From Ignavibacteriaceae bacterium (lineage in GTDB: Bacteria; Bacteroidota; Ignavibacteria; Ignavibacteriales; Ignavibacteriaceae): a DNA stretch of 64,000 nt. Below are positions 43,841 to 53,280 of the stretch, piece by piece. Position 1 is the stretch's first letter, and each line of letters starts with the position of its first letter. The position numbers were made by a program, and so were the translations under genes. The stretch spans positions 18,449-82,448 of the forward strand of contig JALNZG010000012.1 in NCBI GenBank assembly GCA_023229425.1. The letters are read 5' to 3'. The notes under the pieces are model-generated. The model searched no databases. It worked only from the letters and a program-made list of their open reading frames with translations, and had not been told where the DNA came from.

Positions 43841-46102
43841 ATGAAAATCACAAAACAAGATGCTCTCGATTACCACAGTTCCGGTAGAAAAGGAAAGATT
43901 GAGGTTATCTCCTCAAAGCCTTGTGAAACGCAGCGCGATCTTTCTTTAGCTTATACACCGGGAGTTGCAGACCCATGTTTAGAAATTGAAAAAAACCCCG
44001 AACTTGCCTACGAGTACACAGCCAAAGGCAATTTAGTTGCCGTTGTTAGCAACGGTACTGCCGTATTAGGTTTAGGCAACATCGGCGCATTAGCCGGTAA
44101 ACCTGTTATGGAAGGGAAAGGCGTTCTCTTTAAACGATTTGCAGATATTGATGTGTTTGATATCGAATTAGACACTTTAGACCCTAAGGAAGTAATTCGT
44201 ACCGTTCAATTGCTTGAACCGACTTTCGGCGGAATAAATCTTGAAGACATTAAAGCGCCGGAATGTTTTTACATAGAAGAAGAATTGAAAAGAACGATGA
44301 AGATCCCGGTTTTTCATGATGACCAGCACGGTACGGCTATCATCAGCGGAGCGGCTCTTCTTAACGCCTGTGAAATGGCAAAAAAAGATTTAGCTAAGAT
44401 TAAAATTACTTTTAACGGCGCCGGAGCTTCCGCAAATGCATGCGCGAACCTTTACGTTAAGTTAGGCGTTAAAAAAGAAAACATCACTATGTGCGATAGT
44501 AAAGGGGTGATTTATATTGGACGAAAAGAAGGGATGAATGAATTTAAAGAAGTTTATGCTAAAGAAACAAAAGCCAGAACTTTAGCGGAAGCAATTGTAG
44601 GGGCAGATGTCTTTGTTGGTTTATCTGTTGCCGATTGCGTTACTAAAGAAATGGTACAATCTATGGCGCCTAATCCTGTTGTTTTTGCATTAGCAAATCC
44701 CAAACCGGAAATAAGTTACGAAGACGCAAAAGCCGCCCGCAAAGATATTATTGTTGCTACCGGAAGATCGGACTATCCGAATCAAGTGAATAATGTACTC
44801 GGATTTCCGTTTATTTTCCGCGGCGCTTTGGATGTTCGTGCAACGAGTATTAATGACGAAATGAAACTTGCCGCTTCAAAAGCTTTAGCTGAGTTAGCAA
44901 GAGAAGAAGTTCCCGATGTGGTTTTACGTGCTTATGGTGGTCAACCCATTGCGTTTGGCAGAGATTATATTATTCCAAAACCGTTCGATCCGCGTGTGCT
45001 GACGTATGTTGCCCCGGCTGTAGCAAAAGCAGCGATTGAAACCGGTGTTGCAAAACTGCCGATAACCGATTGGGATGCGTATAAAGAACAACTTCGCGAA
45101 CGCCAAGGATTATCGAAAGAAATTATCCGGCGGACAATCGAAAAAGCAAAATCAAATCCGAGAAGAATTGTATTCCCTGAAGGCAACCAAGTAAAAATTC
45201 TTAAAGCTGCTCAAATTTTAGTTGAAGAAAAAATTGCCGACCCGATCCTTCTTGGAAATAAAAAAGAAATCTTTTCAATGATTGAAGATTATCATATTGA
45301 CAGCACAGGCTTTACAATTATTGATCCCACAGAATATGAAAAGATTGAAGTTTATGCAGAAGAATATTATAAACTGCGCCAACGCCGCGGTATTTCAAAA
45401 TTAACTGCGGAAAGAATGATCCGGTTGGGAAATTACTTCGGCGCAATGATGGTGCGTATGGGTGATGCCGATGGAATGATCTCAGGCTTAACCACTTCTT
45501 ACCCGCAGACCATAAAACCTGCTTTGGAAATTATTCACACAGCCGAAGGAGTGGGGAGAGTTTCCGGTATGTACATTGTGCTTGCGCAAAAGCATGTTTA
45601 TTTCTTTGCAGATACAACCGTAAATGTTGATCCTACCTCTGAAGAATTAGTTGAGATTGCTTATCTTTCTGCAAAAACCGCGCAACGGTTTAACATGGTT
45701 CCGCAAATTGCAATGCTTTCATTTAGTAATTTTGGTTCGGCTCCCTATCCGCAATCAAATAAAGTAAGAGCTGCCGTAGAAATGATGAAACAAAAGTATC
45801 CGGAATTTATTGTTGACGGAGAGATGCAGGTTGATGCTGCAGTGGTTCAAGAAGAATTACATGAATATTTCCCATTCTCGAATTTAAAAGGAAGAGCAAA
45901 TGTTCTCATCTTTCCGAATTTGGATTCCGGAAATATTGCGTATAAACTTTTATGGAGGATCGGCGGTGCGGAAGTTATCGGACCGATCATTATGGGATTA
46001 AGTAAGCCTGTTCATGTTCTGCAAAAAGGGGCGGAGATTGAACACATTGTTGATATGGCTGCCATTGCAGTAGTTGAAGCGAATGAAAAGTTAATGAAGT
46101 AG
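43841..46102 (+). CDS. maeB: NADP-dependent malic enzyme with phosphotransacetylase domain
   Basis: The 753-residue protein fuses a malic enzyme (residues 1-425: YTPGVADPCLEIE, VFHDDQHGTAIISGAAL, GAGASANACANLY) to a phosphate acetyl/butyryl transferase-like domain (about 430-750: RIVFPEGNQVKILKAAQ, FFADTTVNVDPTSEELVEIA). This is the MaeB architecture, which converts malate to pyruvate with NADP; the C-terminal domain is mostly regulatory. Start ATG 43841 follows AAGGACTCACC. It feeds pyruvate and NADPH and is next to no obvious pathway partners. Confidence 0.96.
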   Translation: MKITKQDALDYHSSGRKGKIEVISSKPCETQRDLSLAYTPGVADPCLEIEKNPELAYEYTAKGNLVAVVSNGTAVLGLGNIGALAGKPVMEGKGVLFKRFADIDVFDIELDTLDPKEVIRTVQLLEPTFGGINLEDIKAPECFYIEEELKRTMKIPVFHDDQHGTAIISGAALLNACEMAKKDLAKIKITFNGAGASANACANLYVKLGVKKENITMCDSKGVIYIGRKEGMNEFKEVYAKETKARTLAEAIVGADVFVGLSVADCVTKEMVQSMAPNPVVFALANPKPEISYEDAKAARKDIIVATGRSDYPNQVNNVLGFPFIFRGALDVRATSINDEMKLAASKALAELAREEVPDVVLRAYGGQPIAFGRDYIIPKPFDPRVLTYVAPAVAKAAIETGVAKLPITDWDAYKEQLRERQGLSKEIIRRTIEKAKSNPRRIVFPEGNQVKILKAAQILVEEKIADPILLGNKKEIFSMIEDYHIDSTGFTIIDPTEYEKIEVYAEEYYKLRQRRGISKLTAERMIRLGNYFGAMMVRMGDADGMISGLTTSYPQTIKPALEIIHTAEGVGRVSGMYIVLAQKHVYFFADTTVNVDPTSEELVEIAYLSAKTAQRFNMVPQIAMLSFSNFGSAPYPQSNKVRAAVEMMKQKYPEFIVDGEMQVDAAVVQEELHEYFPFSNLKGRANVLIFPNLDSGNIAYKLLWRIGGAEVIGPIIMGLSKPVHVLQKGAEIEHIVDMAAIAVVEANEKLMK

Positions 46103-46142
46103 TCGGTAATCAGTCAGCAGTCTTCAGTAGGCAGTTTGCAGA
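46101..46142 (+). repeat. heptad array at the maeB stop codon
   Basis: AGTCGGT-AATCAGT-CAGCAGT-CTTCAGT-AGGCAGT-TTGCAGA starts at the second base of the maeB TAG stop codon. It uses a motif (xxxCAGT) different from the other arrays but the same seven-base phase. Confidence 0.8.
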
Positions 46143-46158
46143 TGAAGATAAATTGAAT

Positions 46159-46199
46159 AAAACCTCCGGCGTTTTTGAAAATGCCGGAGGTTTTGTTTT
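46159..46199. terminator. bidirectional terminator between maeB and histidine kinase
   Basis: AAAACCTCCGGC (46159-46170) pairs perfectly with GCCGGAGGTTTT (46183-46194) and a T-run follows on the plus strand. The convergent arrangement lets it serve both genes. Confidence 0.88.
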
Positions 46200-46221
46200 T
46201 AAATTTCAACAAATGTTTTTT

Positions 46222-48171
46222 TCATTTCACCGGCAGGGAAATAATAAATTTTGTTCCTTCGTTTAGCTTACTTTCAACAGAGATTGCACCGCCATGTTTA
46301 TCAACAAACTCTTTGCACAGAAGCAGTCCCAGCCCGGTTCCTTTTTCTCCTTTTGTTCCCTTTGTCGAGGTAGTTTTATCAATTCTAAAAAGGTTTTGCT
46401 GCACGTTCTCCGGCATTCCGATCCCGTTATCTAAAATTTCAATGCGGATTTTATTCTCTAATATAGAGGCGGATATTTTAATGAGCCCCTCTTTTTCATT
46501 TGTAAATTTAATACTGTTTGAAAGTAAATTTCGCAGTATGGTCTTCAGCATTTCCGCATCGGCGGTTATATGAATCGTTTCGGGAACATCTGAAAGAAGT
46601 TGAATATTTTTGTTCTTTGCGGTTGGTTCAAGCAGTATGATAGTTTCATCAACAAGAGTTTTTAATTGATGATCATTCGGATTGAATTCCATTCTTCCTG
46701 TGTTTGTCCGCGCCCAGAGAAGTAAATTTTCAAGTAGTTGATAACTTTGTTTGGATGCGCTGGAAATATGCTCAATGAATTTAAGTTTTTCAGCTTCAGA
46801 CAAAGATTGGAAATCTTCCAACAGGATATCGGTTAATCCAAAGATGGCGTTAAACGGAGCGCGCAAATCGTGAGCAATAATTCTAAAAAAAGTATCTTTC
46901 ATCGCGTGCAGTTCTTTTAGTTCGACGTTAATTTTTCTTAATGTTTTATTCTTTATTACAAAAATAAAAGCAAAGATAAGTACCAAGAGAGTTATGATGA
47001 TATTAAAGTATATCTGTTTTTTTTGTCCCTCAACCTCCTGGGTTAAAATCCTATTCTCCCGCTCTTTTTTTTCTGATTGATAGAGTGTTTCAGTACTGGC
47101 TAATTTAGAAAAATTTTCCGCTTCGGAGATTGAGTCTTTAAGGGTATGGTGTTGTTTAAAATAGACGAGCGCAGAATCATACCGGTTGAGCAGTTCATAG
47201 TATTCAGCTGTAAAACGTAGGGATTCGCTGATCATTTTTGGAGATTTTATTTCGCGAGCTAAAACAAGTGCAACTTTAATAAATGGAAATCCGGCTGCCG
47301 GGTTATTTGTTTTTGTATATGCTATACCAAGATTTTGACCGGCAATGATCACCTCTTCTTTGTAATCCAACTCCCGGAAAATTTTTAAAGCTTCGGTAAA
47401 AAACTCTATGGCTTTTGTGTTATCCTTTTTAACGGAGTAAATTTTTCCTATTCCGATCCAGCAATCTCCAAGCCCGCGTTTATCTTTTTTCTTACTATAA
47501 ATTTTTTCTAAATTAAGATAAGATTGAAGCGCCTCATCGTTCTTGCCCATTAAGAAATAGACAGCAGCAATATGGTCCAATGTTCTCGCCTTCTCATTTT
47601 CTTTGTGCTGCAGTTCGCGGATATGCAGCGCATATTGATAATACGTAAGCGCTTTTGCATAATTTTTTTGAATAACAAAAATTGATCCCTGAGATAAGTT
47701 CGCATAAGCCATTCCGTCTAAGTGATTGATTGCTTCAAAAACCCTGAGGGCGTGAATAACATTTTCAGTCGCAAGATTAAGATTATTCCGCTGCCGGTAG
47801 ATCACGCCGATGTTGTTGTAACTAAAACCTAATTGGATGGAGTCTTTTGCGTCTTCAGCAATTTTTAAAGCGCGAAGATGATGTACGAGCGCTTGATTAT
47901 AATCTCCCAAATTTCTTTGAATAACTCCGATAAGATTTTCGGATTCAGCTTTAAAATGATTATTGGAGATCTTTTTTGCCAGATTAAGAGCATGGGTTGC
48001 CAGCTTAAGAGCAAGGGAAGGATCGTTTCCCCGTATGCTCAGGCAATACTCGTTAATAATTCTGATCCTTGTGGTATCATCAAAAGTTTTTGAAGGATTA
48101 AAGAGACTGTCGAGTTGCGGCTGCCCGAAAACCGAAAGCGAAAAAAAAAGAAGGACCAGGAAAAATTTCAT
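46222..48171 (-). CDS. TPR-containing membrane sensor histidine kinase
   Basis: The 649-residue protein has a signal peptide (LSVFGQ, about 17 residues), periplasmic tetratricopeptide repeats (about 50-330, for example YNNIGVIYRQRNNLNLATEN), a transmembrane segment (about 383-405), a HisKA domain with FFRIIAHDLRAPFNAIFG (His434) and an HATPase domain with N box LLSNSIKFTNEKEG, DNGIGMPE and GTGLGLLLCKEFV. No response regulator is adjacent, so it is an orphan kinase. The sensed signal is unknown; TPR sensors of this type are common in Bacteroidota. Confidence 0.94.
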   Translation of the reverse strand: MKFFLVLLFFSLSVFGQPQLDSLFNPSKTFDDTTRIRIINEYCLSIRGNDPSLALKLATHALNLAKKISNNHFKAESENLIGVIQRNLGDYNQALVHHLRALKIAEDAKDSIQLGFSYNNIGVIYRQRNNLNLATENVIHALRVFEAINHLDGMAYANLSQGSIFVIQKNYAKALTYYQYALHIRELQHKENEKARTLDHIAAVYFLMGKNDEALQSYLNLEKIYSKKKDKRGLGDCWIGIGKIYSVKKDNTKAIEFFTEALKIFRELDYKEEVIIAGQNLGIAYTKTNNPAAGFPFIKVALVLAREIKSPKMISESLRFTAEYYELLNRYDSALVYFKQHHTLKDSISEAENFSKLASTETLYQSEKKERENRILTQEVEGQKKQIYFNIIITLLVLIFAFIFVIKNKTLRKINVELKELHAMKDTFFRIIAHDLRAPFNAIFGLTDILLEDFQSLSEAEKLKFIEHISSASKQSYQLLENLLLWARTNTGRMEFNPNDHQLKTLVDETIILLEPTAKNKNIQLLSDVPETIHITADAEMLKTILRNLLSNSIKFTNEKEGLIKISASILENKIRIEILDNGIGMPENVQQNLFRIDKTTSTKGTKGEKGTGLGLLLCKEFVDKHGGAISVESKLNEGTKFIISLPVK

Positions 48172-48230
48172 ACTAATGGTAATCTTTCTGTATTTTAATT
48201 AAAATAGTTCTATCGTTGAGCGTATGAAAA

Positions 48231-48258
48231 AATATCGAACACCTAATAATGAATGTCG
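48231..48258 (+). repeat. heptad array, left arm of an inverted pair
   Basis: AATATCG-AACACCT-AATAATG-AATGTCG, four units phased at seven bases. The right arm at 48410-48444 is the inverse type. Confidence 0.7.
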
Positions 48259-48409
48259 ATTTGAAGTAAAAAAATATTGAATCTTTATTTTCTTTTTTCA
48301 TCGTTTTTTCTTGCAGACTAACATACTTTTTACAAAAATCTATATAAGTTCACTACACTCAATTATACTTTTATCCCCATCCATACTTTACACATCCCGG
48401 AGCAAATTT

Positions 48410-48444
48410 CATTATTCGGTGTTCCTTGTTCATTATTCGATATT
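48410..48444 (-). repeat. heptad array, right arm of an inverted pair
   Basis: CATTATT-CGGTGTT-CCTTGTT-CATTATT-CGATATT. On the minus strand it reads AATATCG-AATAATG and so on, the same motif as the left arm about 150 bases away. Confidence 0.7.
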
Positions 48445-48492
48445 AAATTCTACTTTAATAATCTTAACTTAATAGCAATTATTATTTTAAAC

Positions 48493-49683
48493 TCACTTAA
48501 TGATCCATAAAGATTTTTGCGGATTTGAAAGATACTGGCATCCGTTTTCCGTTACCACAATTTCTTCTTCCATCGTTACAATTCCATGTCCTTCAACCAT
48601 CAACCGCGGTTCAATCGTGTAAACTTGATCTTTTTCTATCGGTAGAAAAGGAAGATTTCCATAGCGCTCCCAGCGCGGAAAGAAGCCGCTGCCACCGTCG
48701 TGGGCATCTCTGCCGACTTGGTGTCCAAGTCCGTGTAAATATTCCGCGTATCCGTTTTGAGTGATAAAATTTCTTGCAGTGTCATCAATTTCACAGCCTT
48801 GCATTCCCGGTTTTACGATTATTGCCGCTTGATTAATAGACTCGCACAAAACATCAAATCCGCGCTGCACTTCGGGCGGAACAGTGGGTTCATTTTCTTT
48901 GGCGATGTACCAGGTTCTCTGCATATCGGAACAGAAACCGTTTATCTTTACACCGAAATCAATGTTTAAAATATGCCCGCGTTCAATTAATCTCTCAGTT
49001 GGACCAGAATGCGCGCCGGCAGTATCAGGTCCGGTGAAGACTGCGGGACAATGGTCTTCATCCCAAGATAATTCAAAACCACGCTCAGTAACTTTGGATT
49101 TTATGAAATCTGCAACATCCTTTTCAGATTTTCCCGGTTGTAAAAATTGAGTAACTTCATCAAAAATTCTTTCAGTTTCGTGAACACAAACTTTCATCAG
49201 TTCAATTTCAGAAGCAGATTTTCTTCCGCGTAATGCGGCAATTATTTCTTCCGAAGAAACGAACCGGTTGAGATACGGAGTATCTTTTAGATATCCTGAA
49301 AGCGCGAGGAACATCCCGTGCGTTAAGCCGTCTGCAAGGTTTGCATGAAGAGAATAATTCACGGCAATTTTTTGCGGGTCGAATTTCTGTAGATATTCAA
49401 GCAGCGGTTCTTTAACAGATTGCACAAATCCGATCACATTTTTATAAGTCCCGATAGTCTTCATGTTGGGAACATCAAGCGAGCCGAGAATGGCGGTTGT
49501 ATCTCCGTTTCGATTAATAATAAAAGCAGACTGCCAGGTGCAATTTGTTCCTACAACAAGTTCCATTGAAGGATCACGCATCGTTGAACTTTCACGAACA
49601 AAGATCAGCCATGCATCAATATTTTTTTCATCTAATATTTGTACCGCCTGTTTAATTTTTTCAAGTACAAGTTGATTCTTCAT
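48493..49683 (-). CDS. M24 family metallopeptidase (Xaa-Pro aminopeptidase-like)
   Basis: The 396-residue protein has a creatinase-type N-terminal domain (1-150) and a pita-bread catalytic domain. Metal-ligand motifs are visible as LNIDFGVKINGFCSD (two Asp), HGLGHQVGRDAHD (His) and the Glu residues in YTIEPRL and MEEEIVV. Members remove N-terminal residues before proline. No signal peptide is present, so it is cytoplasmic. ATG 49683 has AAAGGATT upstream. Confidence 0.92.
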   Translation of the reverse strand: MKNQLVLEKIKQAVQILDEKNIDAWLIFVRESSTMRDPSMELVVGTNCTWQSAFIINRNGDTTAILGSLDVPNMKTIGTYKNVIGFVQSVKEPLLEYLQKFDPQKIAVNYSLHANLADGLTHGMFLALSGYLKDTPYLNRFVSSEEIIAALRGRKSASEIELMKVCVHETERIFDEVTQFLQPGKSEKDVADFIKSKVTERGFELSWDEDHCPAVFTGPDTAGAHSGPTERLIERGHILNIDFGVKINGFCSDMQRTWYIAKENEPTVPPEVQRGFDVLCESINQAAIIVKPGMQGCEIDDTARNFITQNGYAEYLHGLGHQVGRDAHDGGSGFFPRWERYGNLPFLPIEKDQVYTIEPRLMVEGHGIVTMEEEIVVTENGCQYLSNPQKSLWIIK

Positions 49684-49788
49684 GGCTAATCCTTTAAATA
49701 ATATTCTATAATTTAGACAAACTTAGAGATTTGAAACTGCACTCGCAAGAAAATTTTAATTTCAGACGCTACTTTTCTTAAGTTAATT

Positions 49789-50193
49789 TTACTTTTCACA
49801 AAGTTCTGTTAAAACTCCAAATGTAGATTTGGGATTGAGAAATGCGATGTTCATATCTTCCGCCCCTTTGCGCGGCTGTTTATCAATAAGTTGAACACCT
49901 TTGCTTTCCAATTCGGAGAGAATATTGTTTAATCCGTTCACGGCAAAAGCTATATGATGGAGTCCTTCTCCTTTTTTAGCGATGAATTTTGCAACCGGAC
50001 TATCGTCGGATGTTGCTTCTAATAATTCAATTTTTGTTTCACCGACCATAAAAAATGCGGTCTTCACTTTTTGATCAGCGACTTCTTCGATTGCGTAACA
50101 TTTTAATCCAAGAATATTTTCGTAATAAGAAATTGCTTCGGTAAGATTCTTAACAGCAATTCCGATATGTTCAATTTTAGTTGGTGCTTTCAT
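49789..50193 (-). CDS. mce: methylmalonyl-CoA epimerase
   Basis: The 134-residue vicinal-oxygen-chelate protein has IEHIGIAVKNLTEAISYYEN, KIELLEATSDDSPVAKFI and GEGLHHIAFAVNG, the metal-binding His and Glu pattern of the family. It interconverts the two methylmalonyl-CoA stereoisomers and lies 27 bases after the mutase gene, as expected for a propionate/succinyl-CoA pathway. Its start codon and ribosome-binding site lie inside a heptad array that fills the whole gap to the mutase stop. Confidence 0.95.
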   Translation of the reverse strand: MKAPTKIEHIGIAVKNLTEAISYYENILGLKCYAIEEVADQKVKTAFFMVGETKIELLEATSDDSPVAKFIAKKGEGLHHIAFAVNGLNNILSELESKGVQLIDKQPRKGAEDMNIAFLNPKSTFGVLTELCEK

Positions 50194-50223
50194 TCCTAAT
50201 TCCTCATTCCTAATTCGTAATTA
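50191..50223 (-). repeat. heptad array filling the mutase-mce junction
   Basis: On the minus strand TAATTAC-GAATTAG-GAATGAG-GAATTAG-GAATG starts with the TAA stop of the mutase gene and ends with the ATG of mce. GAGGAA within it is the likely Shine-Dalgarno sequence. Confidence 0.85.
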
Positions 50224-51900
50224 TATAATCACGGTTTCTTTATACTCTCCAAAAACTTCCCGCAACGTATTTGATATTTCTCCAACACTTGCATAAACGC
50301 GGACGGCATCTAAAATTAAGGGCATTAAGTTCACATCACTTTTAGCTGCTGTTTGCAACGCAGAAAGTGCTGCGGATACATTTTCATTATTTCTTTCAGT
50401 TCGAACTTTATTTAAAAATTTAATTTGTTCTTCTTGAACGTTCATGTTGATTTTCAAAAGTCCGGTTGGAGCTTCTTCTTCGGTTTGAAATTTATTTTGT
50501 CCCACGATAATTCTTTTTCCCGATTCAACTTCCTTTTCAAATTGATATGCTGCTTTTTGAATTTCACTTTGCTGATAACCGTTTTCAATAGCTTGTACTG
50601 CGCCGCCGAGGTCATCAATTTTTTGAATGTACTCCATCGCTTCCTTTTCAATTTGATCCGTCATCGCTTCGATAAAATATGAACCGGCAAGCGGATCGAT
50701 TGTATTTGTAATGCCGCTTTCGTGCGCAACAATTTGCTGTGTGCGGAGAGCAACGCGGACAGATTTTTCTGTCGGAAGCGCGAGCGCTTCATCCCGTGAA
50801 TTTGTATGAAGTGATTGAGTTCCGCCGAGAACCGCGGCTAATGTTTGAATTGTTACACGCGCAATATTATTATCAACTTGCTGCGCTGTTAATGTTGACC
50901 CGGCTGTTTGCGCATGGAATCTCATCATCATAGAACGCCCATCTTTAGCGTGAAATCTTTCTTTCATAATTTTTGCCCAAAGCCGGCGAGCAGCGCGATA
51001 CTTTGCAACTTCTTCCAATAGATCATTGTGCGCGTTGAAAAAAAAGGAAAGCTGTCCGGCGAAGTTATCAATATTTAATCCTGCTTTTAAAGCGGCTTCA
51101 ACGTAAGCAATTCCGTTTGCCAAAGTAAATCCAACTTCCTGCGCGGCAGTTGAGCCAGCTTCACGAATGTGATAACCTGAAATTGAAATTGTATTCCACT
51201 TGGGAATTTCTTTTGCGCAATATTCAAAAATATTGGTTATCAAACGCATGGAAGGTTTTGGCGGGAAGATATATGTTCCGCGGGCAATGTATTCTTTTAA
51301 AATATCATTTTGAATTGTTCCGCTTATCTTTTCTTTTGCAACACCCTGCTTTTCAGCCACAACAATGTAAAGCGCAAGCAGAATAGCCGCGGTGGAATTA
51401 ATCGTCATTGAAGTAGAAATTTTATCAAGCGGAATTTTATCGAAAAGAATTTCCATATCGGCAAGTGTATCAATCGCAACGCCGACTTTTCCAACCTCGC
51501 CATAAGCTATTTCATCATCGCTATCATAACCGATTTGTGTCGGCAGATCAAACGCAATGGATAAACCGGATTGCCCTTGCGAGAGTAAAAATTTATATCG
51601 CTCGTTTGATTCTTTTGCCGTACCGAATCCCGCGTACTGCCGCATCGTCCAAAATCTTCCGCGATACATTGAAGGCTGTATCCCGCGAGTAAAAGGATAC
51701 AAACCGGGAAAACCGATCTTTTCTAAATATTCTTCTGATTGAATATCGTTCGGAGTATATAAAGGTTTTACAGATGAAAACGATAGAGTTGTAAAATCCT
51801 TTTCACGTTCGGGATTTTTTGCCACGGATTTTTGATAGGTCTTTTCGTCCCAATCATTATACGCTTGCTGAACTTTATTTTTCAGTGAATCCAAAGACAT
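50221..51900 (-). CDS. methylmalonyl-CoA mutase, catalytic (large) subunit
   Basis: The 559-residue protein matches the TIM-barrel catalytic half of methylmalonyl-CoA mutase: GFPGLYPFTRGIQPSMYRG, FWTMRQYAGFGTAKESNERY (Tyr89, the residue typical of methylmalonyl rather than isobutyryl substrate) and GQSGLSIAFDLPTQIGYDSD. It lacks the C-terminal B12-binding domain, so a separate B12 subunit is required; none is in this window. I place the start at ATG 51900 (MSLDSLKNK, GGAGAA upstream) rather than the longer frame to 51924. Co-transcribed with mce. Confidence 0.94.
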   Translation of the reverse strand: MSLDSLKNKVQQAYNDWDEKTYQKSVAKNPEREKDFTTLSFSSVKPLYTPNDIQSEEYLEKIGFPGLYPFTRGIQPSMYRGRFWTMRQYAGFGTAKESNERYKFLLSQGQSGLSIAFDLPTQIGYDSDDEIAYGEVGKVGVAIDTLADMEILFDKIPLDKISTSMTINSTAAILLALYIVVAEKQGVAKEKISGTIQNDILKEYIARGTYIFPPKPSMRLITNIFEYCAKEIPKWNTISISGYHIREAGSTAAQEVGFTLANGIAYVEAALKAGLNIDNFAGQLSFFFNAHNDLLEEVAKYRAARRLWAKIMKERFHAKDGRSMMMRFHAQTAGSTLTAQQVDNNIARVTIQTLAAVLGGTQSLHTNSRDEALALPTEKSVRVALRTQQIVAHESGITNTIDPLAGSYFIEAMTDQIEKEAMEYIQKIDDLGGAVQAIENGYQQSEIQKAAYQFEKEVESGKRIIVGQNKFQTEEEAPTGLLKINMNVQEEQIKFLNKVRTERNNENVSAALSALQTAAKSDVNLMPLILDAVRVYASVGEISNTLREVFGEYKETVII

Positions 51901-51953
51901 TGTTTCTCCAATTTTACTTTGCAAAATAAGAAGAAAAATTGGGAAGCGGGAAT

Positions 51954-51988
51954 TTGATGGAAGATGTTTGAGGGTTGATGTATGATGG
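51954..51988 (+). repeat. heptad array (GATGG class) upstream of the serine hydrolase
   Basis: TTGATGG-AAGATGT-TTGAGGG-TTGATGT-ATGATGG, five units at seven-base phase, in the gap between the divergent mutase and serine-hydrolase genes. Confidence 0.7.
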
Positions 51989-52094
51989 GAAGAAAACCAT
52001 TTGAATTATTCTGGAGTATGGTTAGTTTAAAAGTGCTCTTTAAAATAATTTTCAATAGAAAATATTGAACTTACCAATGTCTGGAGATTAAGTT

Positions 52095-53249
52095 ATGAAA
52101 AAGTCTATTCAGTACTTAGTGTCAGTCTTCAAATCTCAAAAGGATTCCTTCTTTCCTCTCCTAATTGTTTTACTTCTCTCAACTTTTATCGCCTCATGTA
52201 AAGAAGAATCTGTACCAACCAAACCGCATCAGAACCAAATTTTAACCGATGAAACAATTGCAAAATTGCATGCAACCGCGGATAGAGTAATGATGGAGAA
52301 GTTAGCCCCGGGAATGATTGCGTATATCGCCGTTGAAGGTGAAGGGGATATATATATAACACGCGGCGTCGGGAATTTAAATACAAGTGAACCGATGAAT
52401 ATAAATAACTACTTCAGAATGGCGAGTGTAACAAAAACTTTTACGACAGAAGCAGTTCTAATTTTATCCGATGAAGGGAAAATTGATCTTAACAAAACAA
52501 TTTCATTTTATTTGCCTGAATATGCAATTCCCGGGAAAGACACTATCACAATTAGGATGCTCGGCAATATGACAAGCGGATTAATTGATGTTCTTAGTGA
52601 CCCTGCTTTGGGCGCTTCTTATTATGGTAGTCAGGGAACAATGAAATTTACCCCTGAAGAATTAATAGTCCCACTTTTCACTTCTCAATTGAAATTTACA
52701 CCAGGTTCACAATTTAATTACTGTAACTCGAATACCATTTTGTTGGGATTGGTAATCACGAAAGTAACCGGTAAGGCGCTCAAAGATGTTCTAGCTGAAA
52801 AGATTTTTCAACCGCTGGGATTGACGCACACATTTTGGCCTGAAACAAATTATTTACCGCAACCCTATCATCACGGTTACACAAATCTTTTAGGAACAAG
52901 TAATCTTGATGTAACTTATTATGGAAACTCATGGGGTAATTCCGCAGGTATTCTTATCTCTAATTTTGATGATCTAAAGATTTGGGCTAAAGAATTATAC
53001 GAACGAAAATTACTTTCCGCAAACTCAAAGGTTGAAAGATTTCAATTTGGAGTTGAAGGCTCCGGTTATGGATTTGGAGTTGAAAAGATTGGTGATTTTG
53101 CCGGGCATTCGGGAGGAATTCTCGGATGGAACACGATGGTATTTTATGACGGTATAAAAAAGATAACAATAATTACCCATGCAAACTCCTTGGATGAGCA
53201 ACCGGCTGGTTATGCGTTTGGAGAATTTGCTAAGACTCTTGGGTATTAA
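52095..53249 (+). CDS. beta-lactamase-family serine hydrolase lipoprotein
   Basis: The 384-residue protein has a lipoprotein signal (TFIASCKEE, Cys about residue 35). Its class C beta-lactamase/DD-peptidase fold has SVTK with Ser111 and Lys114, Tyr209-Cys-Asn211 as the YxN motif and GHSGG near the C-terminus. Such proteins are carboxypeptidases, esterases or D-aminopeptidases more often than true beta-lactamases. It leads a run of four same-strand secreted hydrolase genes (gaps 31, 51 and about 10 bases). Confidence 0.9.
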   Translation: MKKSIQYLVSVFKSQKDSFFPLLIVLLLSTFIASCKEESVPTKPHQNQILTDETIAKLHATADRVMMEKLAPGMIAYIAVEGEGDIYITRGVGNLNTSEPMNINNYFRMASVTKTFTTEAVLILSDEGKIDLNKTISFYLPEYAIPGKDTITIRMLGNMTSGLIDVLSDPALGASYYGSQGTMKFTPEELIVPLFTSQLKFTPGSQFNYCNSNTILLGLVITKVTGKALKDVLAEKIFQPLGLTHTFWPETNYLPQPYHHGYTNLLGTSNLDVTYYGNSWGNSAGILISNFDDLKIWAKELYERKLLSANSKVERFQFGVEGSGYGFGVEKIGDFAGHSGGILGWNTMVFYDGIKKITIITHANSLDEQPAGYAFGEFAKTLGY

Positions 53250-53280
53250 AAACGGTTAATAAAACTCAATGGAGACATTT

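Larger units (their letters stand above)
48172..48492. other. intergenic region with inverted heptad arrays
   Basis: This 321-base gap lies between two minus-strand genes. It holds the two oppositely oriented heptad arrays described below and presumably the histidine-kinase promoter. I see no gene. Confidence 0.5.
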
